Shown: one piece after another, positions 52,983 to 63,375 of the stretch
How the letters are laid out: the number at the start of each line of letters is the position of its first letter
Numbering within the stretch: the stretch's first letter is position 1
Source of the DNA: Moesziomyces globuligerus
Lineage: Eukaryota > Basidiomycota > Ustilaginomycetes > Ustilaginales > Ustilaginaceae
Direction: 5' to 3'
DNA length: 64,000 nt
NCBI GenBank assembly: GCA_030849465.1
Contig: JARVLF010000002.1
Coordinates: 62,001-126,000, forward strand
Program-made: the position numbers and the translations under genes
Notes under the pieces: model-generated
Databases searched by the model: none
What the model was told of the DNA's origin: nothing
Seen by the model: only the letters and a program-made list of their open reading frames with translations

Positions 52983-54701
52983 ATGAAGTATCTCAGCACA
53001 AGAGGTGGCACGGAGCGTCTGACCTTCGAGCAGGCCGTGCTCACCGGTCTCGCTCCCAACGGTGGCCTCTTCATCCCCGCCGAGGTACCCCAGCTGCCCG
53101 CCAATTGGCAGACCGAGTGGGCCAACCTCTCCTTCTCCGAGCTCTCCCACCGTGTGCTCTCCCTCTACATCCCTGAGGACCCAGCAGAGGGCGGCATCCC
53201 GTCCGCCGACCTGCAGCGCGTCATCAACAAGTCGTACGCCACCTTCCGACACGAGAACACCACACCGCTCGTGCGCCTCGATGACAAGGACTGGTGCCTC
53301 GAGCTCTGGCACGGCCCTACCTTTGCCTTTAAGGATGTTGCTCTCCAGCTGCTCGGCAACCTCTTCGAGTACTTCCTCCAGCGCAGAAACAAGGACAAGC
53401 CCGATGAGCAGCGCGAAAAGCTCACCATCGTCGGCGCCACCAGCGGTGACACCGGCAGTGCTGCCATCCAGGGCGTCAGGTCCAAGGAGGACATCTCCAT
53501 CTTCATCCTCTTCCCACACGGCCGCGTCAGCCCCATCCAGGAGGCGCAGATGACCACCGTGCTCGACGAAAACGTGCACAACGTCTCGGTACAGGGCACG
53601 TTCGACGACTGCCAGGACGTCGTCAAGGCGCTCTTCTCCGACGCTCAGTTCAACGCCCAGCACCGTCTCGGCGCCGTCAACTCGATCAACTGGGCCCGCA
53701 TCCTCGCCCAGATCGTTTACTACTTCTCCGCCTACTTCAGCTTCCGCAAGCAGCTCGGCCTCAAAGACTCCGAGCCTACCCCTGCCGACCTCGAGTTCGT
53801 CGTCCCCACCGGCAACTTCGGCGATATTCTTGCTGGCTACTACGCCAAGCGCATGGGCCTCCCCGTATCGCGACTCGTCGTAGCCACCAACGAGAACGAC
53901 ATCCTTCAGCGATTCTGGGCCACCGGTCGCTACGAAAAGTCGGACGCTTCCGCTTCCGCTTCTACTTCCGCCTCCACAGCCGCTTCTGCACAGACTGAGC
54001 CTGCGCAGGGCTCGTCCGATGGCGCACAGCAGGGAGGTGTGCGCGCCACCCTCTCGCCTGCCATGGACATTCTCGTCTCGTCCAACTTCGAGCGTCTGTT
54101 GTGGTACATCGCATACGAATCGCAGGCCGACGCGCACGCCAACGCCTCGCAGCTCGACAAGGAGGAGGCGGCCGGCCGCCAGCTTGCGGCTTGGATGCAG
54201 TCGTTGAAGACCGAGGGTAGGCTCGTCGTCGATGACAAGCAGCTCGCCATTGCTCGCCGCGACTTTGCCGCCGAGCGCGTCTCGGACGGCGAGATCCGCG
54301 ACACCGTGCTCGAGTTCTTCACCAAGAAGCCCACACAGGCGTACGCCGCCGGCTCGTACCTCGTCGATCCACACACCGCCGTCGGCTTCAAGGCCGCCGC
54401 CAACGTGGTGGAGAAGGAAGGCAAGAAGCCCCATCAGATCGTGCTGTCCACCGCGCATCCCGCCAAGTTCGCCGAGGCCGTCACGTCCAGTTTGGAGTCG
54501 GCGGGCGCCGAGTTCGACTTTGAGCGCGACGTGCTCCCCAAGGAGATGGTCGGTCTCCTTCAGAAGGAGAGGAGGGTCATCGGCGTCAAGCCCGAGGGTG
54601 CGCCAGGTGTCGACGGCCTAATCACTGCCGTCAAGCACGTGATCGAAGCCGAGGCGGATGTCGTCAAGGCCCGCTCGTCGCCCAACACCGCCAGCGTATG
54701 A
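52983..54701 (+). CDS. THR4: Threonine synthase (fungal type)
   Basis: A 572-residue PLP enzyme converting O-phosphohomoserine to threonine, the last step of threonine synthesis. It opens with the family N-terminus MKYLSTRGGTERLTFEQAVL and GLAPNGGLFIP. The PLP lysine is Lys117 in HGPTFAFKDVALQLLGN. The phosphate loop is GATSGDTGSAAIQG, and PTGNFGDILAGYYAKRMGLP is conserved. An insertion rich in Ser/Ala/Thr and Gln (about residues 325-352) sits where the yeast enzyme has a short loop, and the flanking sequence resumes with DILVSSNFERLLWY. The C-terminus FEAE-like helix HVIEAEADVVKARSS looks complete. Intronless. The pyrimidine-rich 60 bp before the ATG is a typical leader. Confidence 0.96.
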   Translation: MKYLSTRGGTERLTFEQAVLTGLAPNGGLFIPAEVPQLPANWQTEWANLSFSELSHRVLSLYIPEDPAEGGIPSADLQRVINKSYATFRHENTTPLVRLDDKDWCLELWHGPTFAFKDVALQLLGNLFEYFLQRRNKDKPDEQREKLTIVGATSGDTGSAAIQGVRSKEDISIFILFPHGRVSPIQEAQMTTVLDENVHNVSVQGTFDDCQDVVKALFSDAQFNAQHRLGAVNSINWARILAQIVYYFSAYFSFRKQLGLKDSEPTPADLEFVVPTGNFGDILAGYYAKRMGLPVSRLVVATNENDILQRFWATGRYEKSDASASASTSASTAASAQTEPAQGSSDGAQQGGVRATLSPAMDILVSSNFERLLWYIAYESQADAHANASQLDKEEAAGRQLAAWMQSLKTEGRLVVDDKQLAIARRDFAAERVSDGEIRDTVLEFFTKKPTQAYAAGSYLVDPHTAVGFKAAANVVEKEGKKPHQIVLSTAHPAKFAEAVTSSLESAGAEFDFERDVLPKEMVGLLQKERRVIGVKPEGAPGVDGLITAVKHVIEAEADVVKARSSPNTASV

Positions 54702-55842
54702 TTTCTCTCGCCGTCACCTGTCCCACATTGAACCAGATAGATGCCCGTCCGCTCCTCCTTGCCTTTCTCGTGCAACTCTGAGAGCTGTCACCGGCTGAAA
54801 GTGTAAACGAGCAGGTCACAAAAGAATGCGAATGGCTATCAAAGGGTGCGTTGGGGAACGGACGGGCAGGCGATGATGATTACGTCATGCTGATCAAGTC
54901 CCTGCTGCGGGGACGCTGTTTTTCTTCTGGCCATTTTTTTGCTTTCTTCTCGCCCGGCCTTGAGAAGCCTGACGTGTAAAAAGCTCGTCTTTGACCTCCT
55001 CACTTTCTTCCCACCACACCATCTCCAGCCGTAGGCGACCTTCTGTACATGGAATTGTACGATTGCCAACTCTCTGGATACGACTTCTCTGCTATTGCGC
55101 CATCGTCTGCTCGCCATTCTTTGCTCGTGCATCGCCCTCGACCCCCAACGGTTCAACTCCATCCTGCCGCTCCTCCGACCAGTCTCGTTGAATCTTCTGA
55201 AGTATCGTCTCGTCCGTCTCGTTCCATTCCCTTCCCTCTCCCCGCCTCCCTTTCCTCCCCCTTTCTGCCTTGCTTCTGCCTCGGCGAAGCTCTGGCTCTT
55301 TCGAAGCCCCATAACCTGGCCTCTCTGCACCTCCCTCGGGCGGCGCAGATTGCAGGCCGATAGGTTGTTGATTTGATTCATTGGGGTCAAAAAGTAAGCC
55401 TAGACCGAATTCAACGGAGCAATATTAATGGTCGTGTGTCGACTTGGTCAAACAGCCCATAGGTCGATGCACACTACCCAATTGCTGCACATCGCTCCCA
55501 ACGCCCCGCTCTTCTTCACAGCGGTTGCATCCTACCATAAGCCCAGTGGGTATGTTCAGCACCATCAGCGTGCATTTCAACAGGGTCAATTCAAAGCTTG
55601 ATGCGCCTTTGTCCTCGTCAATTACGGCATTCGCATGTGACGCGCACTTCAGACGGAAAGGGCAGTGTTGACTCTACGGGCGCGAGACAAAGGAAGGAAG
55701 CAAGGAAGGAGGAAGAAAGGAAAGAGGCAGGAAGTGAAAGTGCAATGTACGTCGCATCAAAAGAGTGATGCTGGCAATGAAGGCCAACGTCTGTCGGATC
55801 GCAAGCGAGAACGTGATTATTGGGCATGCCTGGATCGGAGGC
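54702..55842. other. Convergent intergenic region THR4 / modular precursor
   Basis: A 1.1-kb stretch between convergent genes. It contains long T/C-rich runs (about 55190-55270) and AG-rich runs (about 55683-55740), and no supported gene. Confidence 0.5.
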
Positions 55843-58800
55843 TCAACTGGCGCCGTTCATGGTCATGGTAGCACCGCCAGCGGTGCCGACGACACCGAAG
55901 CCCTTTTCGGCCGTCATGCCCTTCTTCGCCACCGCTTCGGCCGCTTCCACCTCTCCACCCTGGCTGATGGCGTTCAGATCGGCAGCTCTAGCCTCTTGGG
56001 CGGCGCGGAAGTCTGCCCCAGTCTGCGTGCGGCCAGCATTGCCAGCGAGGCTTCGGAAGGACGAAGTGCCGCCTGCGCCGTACCTGCTGGCGAGGGTTTC
56101 GAGCGTGGCTGGATTCGCTACCCTTGCAGTGGTGCCGAATTCCCCGAGCATGGCGGGCCTGCCGGCGCCGAGGGCGTTTGTACCGTAGCGGGTGCCGTAC
56201 AGAGCTCCTTCACGTTCGGCCGTCAATGAGGTGCGTTCAAGACCGCCCAGACCACCGACTCGAGAAGCGTAGCTGCCGCCCTGTGCCAATTCACCCGCAC
56301 CACCCGCTGCCCGAGACGCGCCGCCCAAGCTGCCCAGCCCACCCGATCGAGCCACTCCAGCGGCGCCTGTCTCGAGCTCGGCCAGGGCAGGGCCCTTGGA
56401 CAGGAGCGAAGCAGCTGCAGCCTCGGCTTCCACAATCTCTCCGGCAGCCATCGCCGGTCCAAGTCGTCGCTCGAGCCGGACTTCGGCGTTCTCCCGCATA
56501 GATCTCTTCTTGAGAACAGCGCCACTGTTGTCGTCGCCTCGAGAAGAGCCACCTGTCAGCGCGGAGACGTCGGTGCTATCAACACCACCTGTGCTACCAG
56601 AGCCACTGGCACCATCAGCGGCCGCATCAGTGTCGGTCGACGTTTGGTACTGTCCAGCCATTGCAGCGGTGGAGATTCCTGTGCCAGTGCTGGTGCCTGC
56701 ACCTGCACCTGCACCTGCACCGGCACCTGCACCTGCACCGGCACCGGCGTCGACTCCGGTCGATGCACCAGCGCTGAAGCCGGTCGAAGCTGGGATTCCG
56801 GCCGCAGCCACACCGCCTCCACCCAGTGAACCGTATCCGCCGCCGCCCGTCTGTCCCCGTCGCTTTTCCTCGAGGTACTGGACGTAGAGATCGCCGCCGG
56901 GAATCATGGGACCACGCGTGTCCGCATTGGGCGTCACGAGCGGCACCGGCTTGTTCTTCTGCTTGCTTCCGATATAGATATTGGCCAGCAGCGTTCCGAC
57001 CATCATTGTCGTACCACCGATCGCAAGTGCACTCCCGAGGCCTCTCTTGTCAACAGAACGCGACTCGAGCTTGCCGTCGACGTTGGTGTCGGATCCGACG
57101 GTGGCGTCTCGCTTCTTGAGCACGCTGCCTCCACCGCCGCCGGTTGAGTCCTCGTAGCCCGCGGCAGCATTGAGTGCAGCGCTGGTCCCCGTTGCAGCGG
57201 GCTGCGATCCCGAGTTGGCACCAGCGGAACCGTCGAAAGTGCCAGCGTACGGAGAAGGGGAAGAGGAACCGTACGGAAGACCAGGAGAGGCAGCACCGCC
57301 GTCGGTCCCCATCTGCTGCGCTCCGGTGCCCGAGTACTGCGGGAAAGCGACTCCACCACCTGCAGAGGCGTATCCAGGGCCGGCTCCCATGCCCGAGCCA
57401 GTACCGGTGCCCATGCCCATGCCGGCCGCAGAAGTGGGGTCAACGCCGGGAGGAACTCCCTGGGCTGCCATTTGCGCCTCTTGAGCCTCTTGCGCTTCCT
57501 TCTCCTTCTTCTTCCTCTTGTTGCGTTCCTCGTCGCGGTTCTGCGGGAAGTTCGTCATGGACTGGGCATAGCCAAGCGCAAGTCCCACTGGCAGCAGAGC
57601 TGCGGTCCAGAGCCACTTGCCACGCTTCTCGATTCGAGTCCCGCTCTGGTCACCTCCGAAACGGCGACTAAGAGGCTCGTTGCGTCGGCGAAGGACTGGC
57701 TCGCCAGTCGAGGCGTCGCCAACAGCGGCGTCAGTCGACATGTCGCTGGTGGCACCACCCGCCATGCCCGTGGGATCGACCTCGCTTTGCTGGGCCAGCC
57801 CGGCTCCCTCCTGCATCTGGGTGTGGCCGAGTTGTGCGTTGTGCTGTTGCTCGGCCTGGAGAGCGGCAAGGTACTGGGTGTAGCCAGGCATCGCGTTGGT
57901 GGCAAGCTGCCCGGGCTTGCGACCGGGAACCCCGACCGCTCCATACGTCGGCGTGTCGTCGAGGTCCTTAAGGATTTCGCGGTCGCGCGGGTTCTCTTGT
58001 CGCCATCTCGCGTGAGTGACGCCGGTGTACAGAAGCGGGAGGGCGCTACCGACAGCAGCGCCTCCCGCGACCTTGGCGATCATTCCACCCGAGAAGAAAA
58101 ATCGCTTCTTCAATCGCGGTGAGGATGTGGCCCTTGGCACGCTGGCTTGGGGAAAGCGCTCATCGATCCAGGCCCTCTTGCGCAGCACTGGTCCAGATGC
58201 TTCGCTGGAAGCTCCGCTTGTAGCACCTCCCCCGTAAAGGCCTGCATCGAGCCCCGCATTTTGACCAGAGGCGGTTCCGTACACGGGCTGACGTTGCGCG
58301 TAGGCGGTCTGAGCCAAGTCGTCGCCGGAGGAGGCCCAACGAATGGTGTTGTACGGTGAGGATTGGCCGGCCGCCCCGTTGGTGGCTGCAGTACTGCCGA
58401 TAAGGCCGGACAGATCTGCACCGGGTCTGACTGCAGCAGCTGCCAAGGTGTCCTGAGGCTTGAGGATGTTGGGGTCGTAAGGATCGAAGGGAGGCTTCTC
58501 CGTGTACTTGTCGCCATCTCCCTTGATCGTCGAGAACATGCCCGGCGCGATAGCGGCCCCGAGAGAAGCGCCCACAAGCGACGAGACGATGAAGCGCTTC
58601 GAGGGTGCTTCGTCGTTCATGGTGGAAGACAGCTGGCCTTCAGAGACTCGACGCTTGACCATGCGGGGGGTGTCATGATCATGACCATGATCAGGGCTCG
58701 TCCCGTCCGAGGTGAGGGCCTGTTCTCCGTTGGGTTTTGGCTGAGCCCTTGCACTACAGTCCGATTTGTCTGGATCGCAGGGCAAGGGCATGAGCGTGAG

Positions 58801-59498
58801 CTGGTGGCCATCCCAGAGCGCCGCAGAGTCCAGCAACGTGGGTGGCGACGGGGCAGGGGAGAACTGGTTCGTAGCTAGCGCCGTCGTCTTGATCGCGAAC
58901 ATGAGGTTGAAGACGTTCAGCACCGCTGCAGCAAGACCGATCGCACCGCTGATCCTCTATTTGCCGGAATGCGTGGAAAGATCAATGCCATGTAGACGGA
59001 AGTCAGCAATCAAGAGCAGAAAGAGTGGGGCGCGCAAAGGAAACTTACCGTGATGGCGGGGAACTTGGTGGGCTTCGAGCCGTGCTTGGCAACGTGGATG
59101 GAATCCTCGATCTCGACCTGGTGCTTCTTCAGCTTGTCTTGTTCGCGCAGCTTCTTCTCCATCTCGGCGATCTTGCTGCGCAGTCCAGTCTCGGCGTCGA
59201 CGGCATGTCCAGCGTTTGGAACTCTCAGCGCCTCTCCAACCCTTTCGAAGGATGCCATCTCACGCTTCCTGTTTCTTCCAGATGCGTGACGATAATTTTG
59301 CGACCCATGGTGCGAAGAATGGTACGACTCGGCTTCGTCTTCTTGATGTTGAGCGTGCTTCTGCTCCGAGCGTGTGCTCGCGCGGCTGCCTCCGGTGTGT
59401 CTGTGCTTGGCAGGAGCATTCGTGATGGACTCTGGCGCTGCCTGTGCCGTGAATGCCAGACAGGCCAGGCAGAGCAAGAGAACCAGTGGAAAACGCAT
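55843..59498 (-). CDS. Secretory protein with five dibasic (Kex2-like) modules
   Basis: Two exons, 59498-59049 and 58956-55843, encode 1187 residues; the 92-nt intron has GTAAGT and AATAG ends. It starts with a clear signal peptide (MRFPLVLLLCLACLAFTAQA), followed by a His/Ser/Arg-rich part, a charged coiled-coil-like stretch (about 110-135) and a hydrophobic segment (about 152-172). The rest is modular. A motif VL[KR][KR]R (residues 406-411, 570-575, 761-766, 963-968; a weaker MVKRR at 249-253) is followed after 13-24 residues by a second KR/RR, and then in four of five cases by a 20-27 residue Gly/Ala-rich hydrophobic stretch. Modules are joined by Gly/Ala/Ser/Gln linkers. Dibasic pairs in a secretory protein are typical Kex2 furin sites. 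It may be processed to peptides, or be a multi-pass membrane protein. Function unknown. Confidence 0.8.
56695..56755. repeat. (ACCTGC)n-type minisatellite inside the precursor CDS
   Basis: An array of imperfect hexamers (CCTGCA, CCGGCA variants) encodes an (Ala-Gly)n run of about ten pairs in the linker before the last dibasic module. It is likely length-variable between strains. Confidence 0.75.
58102..58191 (-). other. Dibasic module B: VLRKR ... LKKR, then hydrophobic segment
   Basis: This is the best-defined copy of the repeated module: PVLRKR at residues 406-411 and LKKR at 432-435, followed directly by FFFSGGMIAKVAGGAAVG. Equivalent DNA segments are 58594-58662 (A), 57622-57699 (C), 57043-57126 (D) and 56464-56520 (E). 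Confidence 0.75.
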
Positions 59499-60796
59499 GG
59501 TGAGTCCGATCACCGCCAGATACGGATCGGAGAGGCCTGCCTCGTGATGATCGTGCCGACCCTTTTCTGCCCAAAGATGTTGTGTATTCGAAGTAGAAGC
59601 TCGTCGATGATGGTGGTCGACACGAGACAAGAGGAAACGGCAAACGGTGCGGACCATTTGCCCACCTTCCGATTGCGTGAGTCTCCTATTAAGTCGCTGG
59701 TGCAGCAGAGAGGCGCGCCAGGGACCCACCCAGCCAGGCACAGGTGATGGATATGGGAGACATGGCTCAGATGCACGGTTGAACTCGCTTTGAATGCGAG
59801 ATGAAACCTGATGCCGTCTCATGGGATGCAAGCGAAAATTCCTCTCAGAGGCACATCAATAAAGTGTGCCAGGCATGCTTATTCAGAACAAGTGCGACGG
59901 CGGACAAAGATCTAATATCGACCCCTCGGAGTCGGCGCCGAAGCATAACAACCCAATCCGACTCATCATCGCCGCTTCGATCCACGTTCCTAGGATGTGG
60001 GGTCGTGGTGACCCTTGCTCGGACGAGGCCAAAGCGCGGTATGATTCCCAAGCTTGTCATAGAAAGGTCATACAATGGACCGAGCTGAGCTCAGATGGAA
60101 AGAAGAGGGCATGTGATGCCTTGGCGCAAGGGAGAGGTCTCGAGAGAGGCGGGACGAGATGCAAGCATTCCCTCAACCCGCCAACTTCATTTCAGCCGCT
60201 GGCGCGTCGCTGTCCGTGCGCAAGTTTCGCGATTTCCCTCTTCGATCCAGTATCATATGCACACCTTCAAGTCTTCACGGCTCCAACCCACCAAACCTCA
60301 TATGCCTGGAGAGCGCTTGTTCCAGCTTTGATCGCCCTTTCCGATCGTGCCAGAGCCTATGGCGAGCTAGCAAGATAGGCACCCCCCACGCAGGTGCAAG
60401 TGTGCCAAAACAAAGCGGCGCCCGGGCCATGTCGGTGCTGTTACCACACACACAGCGCGAGGCTCTCGAGGATTCAGGGTCTGTCCCACACCTGCTGCGC
60501 GTCTGGCGGGTGGCACTTGCTGGAATGGTTGCTGCCGCTGACCCCTAGGCTCAAAGAGCTGCGAAGTCACAGAGTGTAAGCGACAAAGGGGAGGGGCATT
60601 ACATATGATGGGGTCGATCCTGTCGACCCTTTCTCGGAGTCCCTTCTGGAAACACTTTGCTTCTTCCCTCCATCCGCCCGAGCTCTTACCACTCCTCTTC
60701 CTTCCCCGCCTTCCTTTCCCTTCCTTTTCTTTTTCTTCGTCTCCTTCCCCTTGCATCTCCACGCTTTGGATTCTTGCTTTCGCTAGCGTGTCTACG
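59499..60796. promoter_or_regulatory. Divergent region between two secretory-protein genes
   Basis: A 1.3-kb gap between the dibasic precursor (minus) and the CAP protein (plus). The last 150 bp are strongly pyrimidine-rich (CTTCC/TTTTC runs), as in highly expressed fungal leaders. Frames inside are unsupported. Confidence 0.5.
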
Positions 60797-62320
60797 ATGG
60801 TGCACGTGTTTAGGCTGGCGCTGGTCGCCATGCTCTTCGTTGTCGATCTCGGCGTCGAACAAGCTTCAGCGGGAAAGGTACTGCAACCGCGTCATACGGC
60901 TCATCAAGGGCTCCGCAAGGCTGTAGTGGGCAAGCGAGCCGTCTCGGGACTAAGCTCCTCGGCTCTTGACTGCCCTGATGGCCAGGGAAACATGCAGCCG
61001 AACCTGGAGCAAGTAGCCAAATCGCTGGCTGATACTTCGGAGAAGCATGGTGGTAGGGAGGAGAGCTACAACGCTGTGCTCCCCAACACCAATGGCAAGA
61101 CGGATGTGAACGTGCACGCCGAATCAAAGGTGGGGCAGCACAGCTTTCATCGTTCCTGGTCGTGGTCTACCCACTCGTCTTCCCATTCGTCGTCCTCTTT
61201 TTCCTCCTCCACTCGGACCACGACCTCTTCCAAGCTGTCTCCTGACGTAAACGCTGACGATTCTGTGGGCGGAGACGACGCTAAGGACAGCAATGATGAT
61301 CGAAAGCATCAAGACAAAAGCGAGGCTCAACCGGCAACACAAATGGAACTTCGATCCTCATCCGACAAGACTCCGCACAAACATGCTGTCGAGGGCAAAG
61401 AGACGGTCGTCCACACGTCGCAAAGCCACCACACATCTGACACGACCAAGTCTTCCTCTACATCGACTGACAATGGCGATGGTAAGGTCAAGAACAAGCA
61501 CACCGAGACCAAGACGCACAAGTCGTCTAGCTCGTCGTCGTACAGTCTCTTCACCAACGTGTTTCACTACGTGGTCAGTGGAGATGCACAGCATGCGGGA
61601 AGTTCGGCACCTTTTGCTAACGGCCGCGTCGAGTGGAAGAAGTCGCCCATAGATGCGGCTGCGCTGGCGATCGAAGCCAGGATCGGAAGTCCGATTGCAC
61701 GTCCCGCCAACGCCAACGTGTGCAACCGCCGATTCCCGTACAAAGGCCAGAAGTTCACTGCGATTGACCGGGACCAGCGATTCGACAACCCCTGGCCGAA
61801 GGAGTCACTTGACGAAGTTTCGAGGGCGGCGCTTGACCTGCACAACGGCGAGCGTGCTCGGTACGGCCTTGCTCCTCTGCAGTGGAACGCGGAGCTCGCC
61901 AACATGGCCGCGTGCTGGGCGGACCTCAAGTCGTACGGCCACTCGGAGGACCACTTCTGCGCGTCGGGCGAGAACATCGCCATGGGTGCTGGTGACCCCT
62001 GCTATGGTGATCCGCTGACCGGTATGAAGAATGCAGTCAACTCTTTCCTTGACGAGGACCGCAACTGGGCCAGGAACCCGCATCTCAGCGACGACGACGG
62101 CCACTGGACGCAGATCGTCTGGAAGGACACGCGCTTTGTGGGATGCGCAGTCTCTCAGCGCAAGGGTCTCGGCTACGGCGGCGATGCTGAAACCATGTAC
62201 GTGGTATGCGAGTACTACCCTGCCGGCAACATCATGGGTCAGTTCGAGCACCAGGTGCCTCGAGTGAGGCCGATGCCCAAGTTGCGCTCCCAGTGCTCGG
62301 CCAACGAGGTGCACACTTAG
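60797..62320 (+). CDS. Secreted CAP-superfamily (PR-1/SCP/Pry-like) protein
   Basis: A 507-residue secreted protein. The ATG at 60797 gives a typical signal peptide (MVHVFRLALVAMLFVVDLGV) and a dibasic site VVGKR at residues 44-48 that could be a Kex2 cleavage point. The frame is open to 60605, but the extra residues are Pro/Ser/Leu-rich leader. A Ser/Thr/His/Lys-rich linker (about 110-280) with SSSS runs, probably O-glycosylated, precedes the CAP domain (about 338-490). The domain has ALDLHNGERARYGLAPLQWN, GHSEDHFCASGENIAMGAGD, DDDGHWTQIVWKDTRFVGCA and MYVVCEYYPAGN, i.e. CAP signatures with His and Glu cavity residues and paired Cys. Yeast Pry proteins bind sterols and fatty acids extracellularly; that role here is inferred. 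Intronless. Confidence 0.93.
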   Translation: MVHVFRLALVAMLFVVDLGVEQASAGKVLQPRHTAHQGLRKAVVGKRAVSGLSSSALDCPDGQGNMQPNLEQVAKSLADTSEKHGGREESYNAVLPNTNGKTDVNVHAESKVGQHSFHRSWSWSTHSSSHSSSSFSSSTRTTTSSKLSPDVNADDSVGGDDAKDSNDDRKHQDKSEAQPATQMELRSSSDKTPHKHAVEGKETVVHTSQSHHTSDTTKSSSTSTDNGDGKVKNKHTETKTHKSSSSSSYSLFTNVFHYVVSGDAQHAGSSAPFANGRVEWKKSPIDAAALAIEARIGSPIARPANANVCNRRFPYKGQKFTAIDRDQRFDNPWPKESLDEVSRAALDLHNGERARYGLAPLQWNAELANMAACWADLKSYGHSEDHFCASGENIAMGAGDPCYGDPLTGMKNAVNSFLDEDRNWARNPHLSDDDGHWTQIVWKDTRFVGCAVSQRKGLGYGGDAETMYVVCEYYPAGNIMGQFEHQVPRVRPMPKLRSQCSANEVHT

Positions 62321-62729
62321 ATGCTTTGGTGCTTGGCCGGACCCCACCCTGGCCTAACCACTCCGCTTCAACTCCTCCGCTTCGTTTCTTCCTTCGACTT
62401 TTCCCGTTTCTCTTTCGTACTTCGTGTCGATCTTCTTTGTTCTTCTCCACCCACACTCGTTTCCCGACGTGCACGTTGTATGTGCACCAGCATACCCGCG
62501 CCCTGTGCCTTGCGTTTCGCCGTTTAGCTACTTGTTACGGTTCTTCTCTTCTCGCATGCGTCTGGCACGAATGCAATGCATTCCTCGAAGACCCCTTGGC
62601 TACGCCGTGCGCTCGTGTGAAGTTGTGAAGGGAGCCCTTCCTGGAAGACACAAAGCGAAATGAGACGAGAGACATGAGTGGATAGTGGATTATATATGCA
62701 ATAAAGCTGCCGTCATTCAACAAGTTCCA
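62321..62729. other. Intergenic region CAP gene to tRNA-Lys
   Basis: A 409-bp stretch holding the T/C-rich 3' UTR of the CAP gene and the 5' flank of the tRNA. No gene was seen. Confidence 0.5.
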
Positions 62730-62829
62730 TCCCGGCTAGCTCAGTCGGTAGAGCGTCAGACTCTTATTCAAGGGTTTCCGAGTGTTACTTGGTATCTGAA
62801 TGTCGTGGGTTCGAGCCCCACGTTGGGAG
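62730..62829 (+). tRNA. tRNA-Lys (anticodon CTT) with 27-nt intron
   Basis: A complete cloverleaf can be folded. Acceptor stem TCCCGGC pairs with GTTGGGA (62822-62828); the D arm is GCTCAGTCGGTAGAGC; anticodon stem TCAGA pairs with TCTGA (62795-62799); the T arm is GTGGG-TTCGAGC-CCCAC. Anticodon CTT is at 62763-62765. A 27-nt intron (62767-62793) interrupts the anticodon loop directly after position 37, the standard place for nuclear tRNA introns. The internal B box GGTTCGAGC is at 62808-62816, and G73 is the discriminator base. A pol III terminator follows. Confidence 0.95.
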
Positions 62830-63375
62830 ATTTCTTTTGCCATTTTTTTCGTCCCATATATTTTTTTTTCCAAATTTATTGATTTTGGTGCTCATGCTGG
62901 ACATTTCGGAGGTAAATTTACGTTTTCGTAGAAAAAAGCGTGCGCTCTCGAACCTGAGCCGAGTTCGCGGCTGAAAATCGCGAGGCAACCTCCACAGAGC
63001 GACGCGCCTTGCATGGCGTGGTCAAAAGTTGGACCCTGACTTGATGGCCAGCAAACATCATGTCCAAAGCAACGCCTGCTCCTCTACTACACCTCTCCAC
63101 CGCCTGCGCCCTCTACATACCACTCCTGACACGCCAGCCGTCCGTCTTCACCGAGTGACGGACGCGGAGAGAAAAAGTGGCCTGCGCAGCTTCTCCGTCG
63201 CCTCTATTCCAAGCTGGTCAACTCTGGTGACAGTACCGGCAGATCACGGGCTTTGCCTCTGATGCAACGCCGCGGCGGGCAGCAACTATCGCCTCAACTT
63301 GCGTGACGATCACACTCTCTCTAGCAAGATAGCCACGAGGCTTTAGCGACATCGTCAACGCTGCTGATTGGCGTC
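62830..63375. other. Intergenic region tRNA-Lys to nuclease gene
   Basis: A 546-bp stretch, AT-rich just after the tRNA (T runs to about 62878) and GC-richer before the next start. No gene was seen. Confidence 0.5.
62835..62849 (+). terminator. RNA polymerase III terminator of tRNA-Lys
   Basis: TTTT (62835-62838), followed by a T7 run (62843-62849), starts 6 bp after the tRNA 3' end. Confidence 0.85.

Noticed and set aside
52920..54458. 512-codon minus-strand open frame
   Set aside because: It is antisense to threonine synthase and is Val/Gly/Glu-rich shadow sequence.
60605..60796. Upstream extension of the CAP protein by 64 residues
   Set aside because: It would bury the signal peptide behind a Pro/Ser/Leu-rich stretch that is really a pyrimidine-rich leader.
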